Part shown: one piece after another, positions 60,244 through 64,000 of the stretch
Numbering within the stretch: the first letter of the stretch is position 1
How the letters are laid out: the number at the start of each line of letters is the position of its first letter
Origin: Mycobacterium sp. Aquia_213
GTDB lineage: Bacteria > Actinomycetota > Actinomycetes > Mycobacteriales > Mycobacteriaceae
Reading direction: 5' to 3'
Assembly (NCBI RefSeq): GCF_026625985.1
Contig: NZ_CP113116.1
Span: 744,001-808,000 of the forward strand
DNA: 64,000 bases
Notes under the pieces: model-generated
Database searches by the model: none
What the model saw: the letters and a program-made list of their open reading frames with translations, nothing else
What the model was told of the DNA's origin: nothing
Position numbers and translations under genes: made by a program

Positions 60244-61495
60244 CAGCCTGCTTCTCCTCATAGAGCCGCGCCCACTCGGCGCGCGGCCGGATCGACACGT
60301 CCACGTCAGTCGCCTTGGCGCGCAAGGCTTTAACGGTTGCCTGATCGCGAGCGGTGCGGGCGAACGGGTCCCAGCCGAAGAACCGGCAGCTGTTCTCCCA
60401 CGTGATCTTGTTGATGTCGGCGTCGTCTGCGCCGGCGGCGTTGAGCTCGGCCAGCACCTGCTCGGGCGCATCGGGCCAGAAGCAGTCCGAGTGCGGGTAG
60501 TCGCACTCCCAGGCGATGATGTCGATGCCGATCTCGTGGCGCAGCTTCAACGAAGTCTTATCGGTGACGTAGCAGGCCAGCGAGTGCTCACGGAAAACGT
60601 CGCTGGGCAGCTTGTCGCCGAAGTCGCGGCGCAGCCACCTCTGGTTGGTGTAGTGGCGGTCGCTGCGGTCCAGGTAGAACGGGATCCAGCCGATACCGCC
60701 CTCGGAGAAGGCGAACTTCAGGTCGGGATAGTTGCGCATGGCGGGGCCCCACAACAGATCCTGCGCGCACATCGCCGAGACCTGGGTGGCCAGAATGATC
60801 ATGTTGTCGATCGGCGCGTTGGGGGCCATGCTGATCGCCCCGAATCCGGTGCCGATGTGCAGACACATCACCACGTTCTCTTCGGACAGCGTGCGGAACA
60901 CCGGGCCCCAATAGTCATCGTCGTGGTAGCTCGGAAGGCCTTCCAGATGCGGCAATTCCGGCATCGTCACCGCCCGGCAGCCCTTGGCCGCCACCCGGCG
61001 GATCTCGGCGCACATGGCCTCCGGATTCCACGTCGGCAGAATGGCGATGGGGATGAACCGGTCCGGGTAGGAGCCGGCCCACTCGTCGATGTGCCAGTCG
61101 TTGTAGGCCGCCACCATCACCAGGGTCGCCTCCTCGCGGTGCATGTTGAGGTGACGCGCGGAGAAGCCGGTGAACGTCGGGAAGCACATCGACGCGAGGA
61201 TGCCGTTGCGGTTCATGTCCCGAACGCGTTCGTGGACGTCGTAGACGCCGGGGCGCATTTCGGCGAAACCGGCCGGATCGCGGCCCCATTCCTCGGCCGG
61301 CCACGACACCACGGCGTTCAGTCCGCTCACGCCCTGCGGCCGGCCCTGGTACATCCACTGGTCGACGCCCTTGTCGTCGACCACAACGATCGGGGCCTCG
61401 GGCTTGTACTTGGCGGGCACGTGGCGCAGGAACATGTCCGGCGGCTCGACCACATGGTCGTCAATGCTCACCAGGATCAGGTCATCGACATCCAT
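60230..61495 (-). CDS. Metal-dependent amidohydrolase (amidohydrolase 2 type)
   Basis: 421 residues from ATG 61495, with GAGAGGAAA upstream; a GTG at 61513 is less well placed. Start ILVSIDDHVVEPPDMF has the His-containing first strand of ACMSD-like decarboxylases/hydrolases; CLHIGTGFG and WECDYPHSD carry later metal ligands. The family includes non-oxidative decarboxylases. The substrate is unknown. Confidence 0.88.
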   Translation of the reverse strand: MDVDDLILVSIDDHVVEPPDMFLRHVPAKYKPEAPIVVVDDKGVDQWMYQGRPQGVSGLNAVVSWPAEEWGRDPAGFAEMRPGVYDVHERVRDMNRNGILASMCFPTFTGFSARHLNMHREEATLVMVAAYNDWHIDEWAGSYPDRFIPIAILPTWNPEAMCAEIRRVAAKGCRAVTMPELPHLEGLPSYHDDDYWGPVFRTLSEENVVMCLHIGTGFGAISMAPNAPIDNMIILATQVSAMCAQDLLWGPAMRNYPDLKFAFSEGGIGWIPFYLDRSDRHYTNQRWLRRDFGDKLPSDVFREHSLACYVTDKTSLKLRHEIGIDIIAWECDYPHSDCFWPDAPEQVLAELNAAGADDADINKITWENSCRFFGWDPFARTARDQATVKALRAKATDVDVSIRPRAEWARLYEEKQAAVAR

Positions 61496-61535
61496 CAAGC
61501 TTTCCTCTCGCACACAGTGGTACAGCCGAATTCGG

Positions 61536-61850
61536 CTAGCCGTCGAGCTCGGTCGTCGTTGCCAGCAGCCGCGGAATCGGCGCGGGATCCAGCAGCAGCG
61601 CGTCGGACATCGTCAGCTTGCCGGCATTGGCGATCATGTTGTCCAGGACGGCCTGCAGATCGTCGCCCTCGATCTCGTAGATCGCGACATAGGGGCCCTC
61701 GCCGTTGATCGGACGCAACCGCCGCGCCGAGACGATTCCGTCCAGAGCCACCAGTTCGGGCAGATGAACTTCGTCGTACCAGGTGTTGTACTCCTGCTCG
61801 CGTTCGGGCGAACTGGGTCGACTCTCCACGAGCATGATGCCCTTGGCCAT
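61536..61850 (-). CDS. Small dimeric alpha/beta-barrel protein (EthD-like)
   Basis: 104 residues from ATG 61850 with AGGTGG 5 nt upstream. YNTWYDEVHLPELVALDGIVSARR resembles the EthD/ABM ferredoxin-like dimer fold, seen in accessory or monooxygenase roles near P450 and ring-cleavage genes. Precise role unknown. Confidence 0.75.
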   Translation of the reverse strand: MAKGIMLVESRPSSPEREQEYNTWYDEVHLPELVALDGIVSARRLRPINGEGPYVAIYEIEGDDLQAVLDNMIANAGKLTMSDALLLDPAPIPRLLATTTELDG

Positions 61851-61869
61851 GTCGCCACCTCTTTCGTGA

Positions 61870-62172
61870 CTATTCGTAGCGCACCGTGACGGAATCAGTA
61901 TCGGGTACACCCTGGCACGTCAAAATGTAGCCGTCTTCCACTTCGTCGTCGTCGAGAGCGTCGTTAATTCGCATGGTCGCGTGCCCGCTCTCGACGCGGG
62001 CCATGCACGTGCCGCAGTTGCCGGCCTCGCAGTTGAACGGAGGATCCAGGCCGGCCCGCCGGGCGCTTTCCAGCAGCGTCTCGCCGGGAACCAGCGGCAC
62101 CGTCGCCTTCTTGCGTTCCAGGTGGATCGTCACCGTGCCGGGCTCGGCACCGTTTGTCGTGGGATCTGCCAC
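61870..62172 (-). CDS. 2Fe-2S ferredoxin
   Basis: 100 residues from GTG 62172. Cys ligands in CEAGNCGTC and a distal Cys in ILTCQG form the plant-type cluster site. It probably supplies electrons to an oxygenase or ring-hydroxylating enzyme encoded nearby or outside the window. Longer starts lie inside the operator region. Confidence 0.88.
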   Translation of the reverse strand: MADPTTNGAEPGTVTIHLERKKATVPLVPGETLLESARRAGLDPPFNCEAGNCGTCMARVESGHATMRINDALDDDEVEDGYILTCQGVPDTDSVTVRYE

Positions 62173-62265
62173 CCTTGGAGTCTCCTCGATCGTCGCGGAC
62201 CGCCGCGCTGGAACGCTCGGGTTCCACCGTGGCCGCCCCCGCCCGTACTTGCGTTCTTCAGTATA

Positions 62266-62280
62266 GAGAATACTATTCTC
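62266..62280. promoter_or_regulatory. Perfect 15-bp palindrome between ferredoxin and ligase genes
   Basis: GAGAAT-N3-ATTCTC in an AT-rich patch, with a further TTCTCTA half near 62293. It is placed to control both divergent units. Confidence 0.65.
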
Positions 62281-62348
62281 ACTAATCGATAGCATCTTCT
62301 CTACTGCGCCGATGTCGGGTCAGCCTGGCCTGCGGGGAAGGACAGGAC

Positions 62349-63764
62349 GTGACCGAGCCGGCCGCGCTCGTGTTCGAGGAACGGCAATTCAGCCTGCCGC
62401 AGCTCGACGCGATGGCCAACAGTCTGGCCGCGGCCCTGGGCAAGAACGGTGTCGCCGCGGGCCAGCGGGTCGCCGTCATGTCGTCGAACCGGCCGGAGTT
62501 CGTCGCCGTCCTGCTGGCAATCTGGCGGCTGGGCGCCACGGCGGTGCTGATCAGTCCGGCGTGGAAGCGCGACGAGGTCGACCATGCGCTGGCACTGACC
62601 AGCCCGGGCCATGCGGTCGGGGACCACGCGGTGCTGGCCGGCCTGATGCCCATGCTGCACCTGGATGAACCGGTCGCGCCCGCCGAGCCGATACCGATGT
62701 CGGCGCCGCCGCGCGCCGATGCGGTGCTGGTGTTCAGTTCGGGCACCACCGGCCTCCCGAAGGCGGTCCGGCACACCCACGCCGCGCTGACCGACGCCGT
62801 GCGGCACTGGCGCGACGCGTTGCAACTCACCCGGCAGGATCGAATTCAGGTCGCCACGCCGCCGTCGCACATCCTGGGTCTGCTCAACATCGTCACCGCG
62901 CTGCGCACCGGCGCCTGGCTGCGGCTGCATCGTCGCTTCGACGTCGACCGGATGCTCGATCACATCGAAAAGGACCGCATCACAATCGAAATGGCGGTCG
63001 CGCCGATCGCCCTGGCCATCGCCTCGCACCCGACGCTCGAGTCATACGACTTGTCGTCGCTGCGCTTCATCATGTGGGGTGCAACGCCGGTCAGCACCAG
63101 CGTCGCCGAGACCGTGACACGGCGTACCGGCGTCGGATGGGTCCCGGCCTATGGCACCACCGAACTGCCGGTCATTGCCTGCAATCCGGTCGCCGGTGCC
63201 CGGCTCGACACCGTCGGGCGCCCGGTGCCGGGGGTGGAGCTGCGGGTCGTCTCGTTGGAGACCGGCCAGCCGGTGGGCCCGGGCGAGGTCGGTGAGATCC
63301 AGGCGCGGTCCACCTCGTTGATGGCCGGCTACCTGCCGGCCGACGCGACGGACGAGGCGATGTGCGACGGCTGGTATCGCACCGGCGACGTCGGCTGGCT
63401 CGACGCCGATCGTTGGCTGCGGATCACCGACCGCCTCAAGGAGATGATCAAGGTGCGCGGCTTTCAGGTCGCGCCAGCCGAAATCGAGACGGTGTTGCAC
63501 GGGCATCCCGCAGTCAAAGACTGTGCGGTGTTTGGAATTCCGGACGGGATCAACGGGGAAGCCGTCGTCGCCGCGGTCGCCACGCGGGCTCCCGGTGACA
63601 CCGACGCGGTCGCCGCCGACCTCACCGCCCGGGTGGATGAGAAGCTGGCGTCCTATAAACATCTGAGCCGGGTCGTGTTCGTGCCCGATATCCCTCGCCT
63701 GCCTTCGGGCAAGGTGCTGCGCCGAGTGCTGAAGGAGCGCTATGGATGTACGTCTGACAGCTGA
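62349..63764 (+). CDS. Acyl-CoA synthetase (AMP-forming)
   Basis: 471 residues, short for a FadD. AMP-binding motif FSSGTTGLPKAVRHTH, YGTTELP, and the C-terminal WYRTGDVGWLD, RLKEMIKVRGFQVAPAEIE and PRLPSGKVLRR with the catalytic Lys are complete. It activates a carboxylic acid to its CoA ester. GTG start with GGAAGG upstream. Confidence 0.92.
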   Translation: MTEPAALVFEERQFSLPQLDAMANSLAAALGKNGVAAGQRVAVMSSNRPEFVAVLLAIWRLGATAVLISPAWKRDEVDHALALTSPGHAVGDHAVLAGLMPMLHLDEPVAPAEPIPMSAPPRADAVLVFSSGTTGLPKAVRHTHAALTDAVRHWRDALQLTRQDRIQVATPPSHILGLLNIVTALRTGAWLRLHRRFDVDRMLDHIEKDRITIEMAVAPIALAIASHPTLESYDLSSLRFIMWGATPVSTSVAETVTRRTGVGWVPAYGTTELPVIACNPVAGARLDTVGRPVPGVELRVVSLETGQPVGPGEVGEIQARSTSLMAGYLPADATDEAMCDGWYRTGDVGWLDADRWLRITDRLKEMIKVRGFQVAPAEIETVLHGHPAVKDCAVFGIPDGINGEAVVAAVATRAPGDTDAVAADLTARVDEKLASYKHLSRVVFVPDIPRLPSGKVLRRVLKERYGCTSDS

Positions 63765-64000
63765 ACAGCAACAGTTGCGTGATGCCGCCGCGAAGCTGGC
63801 CGATGACCTCGGCCCCGCCACGGTTGCGGACCTCGCCGACGGCAGCCGAATCACTAGGCTGGACAGGCAGGTTGCGGCGACGGGCTGGCGATCACTGCGC
63901 TCCGACGGGGCTTCCGGTGTCGAAGTCGCGATCGTCGCCGAGGAATTCGGGCGCCGGCTAGTCGACACCCCGTTCCTCGGTCCGGTGCTGGCCGACGACC
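63742..64000 (+). CDS. Acyl-CoA dehydrogenase, N-terminal part (cut by the window)
   Basis: MDVRLTAEQQQLRDAAAKLADDL and ATGWRSLRSDGASGVE, VAIVAEEFGRRLVDTPFLG are typical of the N-terminal helical domain of acyl-CoA dehydrogenases, perhaps of the steroid-side-chain FadE type. GAAGGAG is upstream, and the gene overlaps the ligase by 23 bp. The FAD and catalytic parts lie outside the window. Confidence 0.85.
   Translation, partial: MDVRLTAEQQQLRDAAAKLADDLGPATVADLADGSRITRLDRQVAATGWRSLRSDGASGVEVAIVAEEFGRRLVDTPFLGPVLADD

Overview
The window is high-GC DNA from a Mycobacterium, most likely a slow grower outside the M. tuberculosis complex. From about 9.5 to 48.6 kb the genes follow the Rv0798c-Rv0831c order of M. 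tuberculosis: encapsulin, DyP peroxidase, pepC, purL, purF, purM, pabC, sseC2, cysA2, thiX, glnR, mshD, phoT, phoU2, an LCP protein, dus and desA1. Gene names in this block rest on remembered M. tuberculosis homologues and on motifs; no database search was run. Many genes start with a TAnnnT -10 box 6-8 nt before ATG or GTG, the usual leaderless pattern of mycobacteria.

Layout. (1) 0-9.5 kb is an accessory metabolic block. A leftward operon (quinone-oxidoreductase-like MDR, DUF427, HAD dehalogenase, exported TIM-barrel-like protein, cupin) is followed by two overlapping TetR genes, an alpha/beta hydrolase, an SDR without the YxxxK motif, and a MOSC-flavin reductase-ferredoxin fusion. Five copies of TGGG-N8-CCCA occupy the promoter regions of this block. 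(2) 9.5-25.3 kb is core genome: the encapsulin/DyP nanocompartment, pepC, purL, purF, purM, YgfZ and pabC. An orphan MCE protein and a lipoprotein phosphatase sit between purL and the Rv0807-type gene. (3) 25.3-29.7 kb is an insertion relative to M. tuberculosis. It holds a strongly structured intergenic element, a TIR-transmembrane-PknH-type sensor protein, and a four-helix membrane protein with nucleotide-binding-like, RyR and PGDYG-like regions. This is the best candidate for an undescribed signalling or defence pair. (4) 29.7-48.6 kb is core again: sulfur genes behind a leaderless polycysteine leader peptide, thiX, glnR-mshD, a complete pstSCA-phoT phosphate transporter with a PHO-box-like repeat, phoU2, LCP, dus and desA1.

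(5) 48.7-49.2 kb carries tRNA-Lys on the minus strand, then tRNA-Glu, -Asp and -Phe on the plus strand. (6) 49.3-56 kb is accessory: an exported papain-like peptidase, an F420/FMN-type oxidase, a TetR gene and divergent FAD oxidase with three GAGT-N3-ACTC operators, a VanX-like dipeptidase, a methyltransferase and an SDR. (7) 56.1-64 kb looks like a CoA-linked catabolic cluster: a two-subunit B12 acyl-CoA mutase, an F420-type LLM oxidoreductase and a family III CoA-transferase; leftward amidohydrolase, small alpha/beta-barrel protein and ferredoxin genes; then an acyl-CoA ligase and an acyl-CoA dehydrogenase that runs off the window.

No transposase, integrase, CRISPR array, rRNA or replication origin was seen. 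No stretch longer than about 300 bases lacks a feature.
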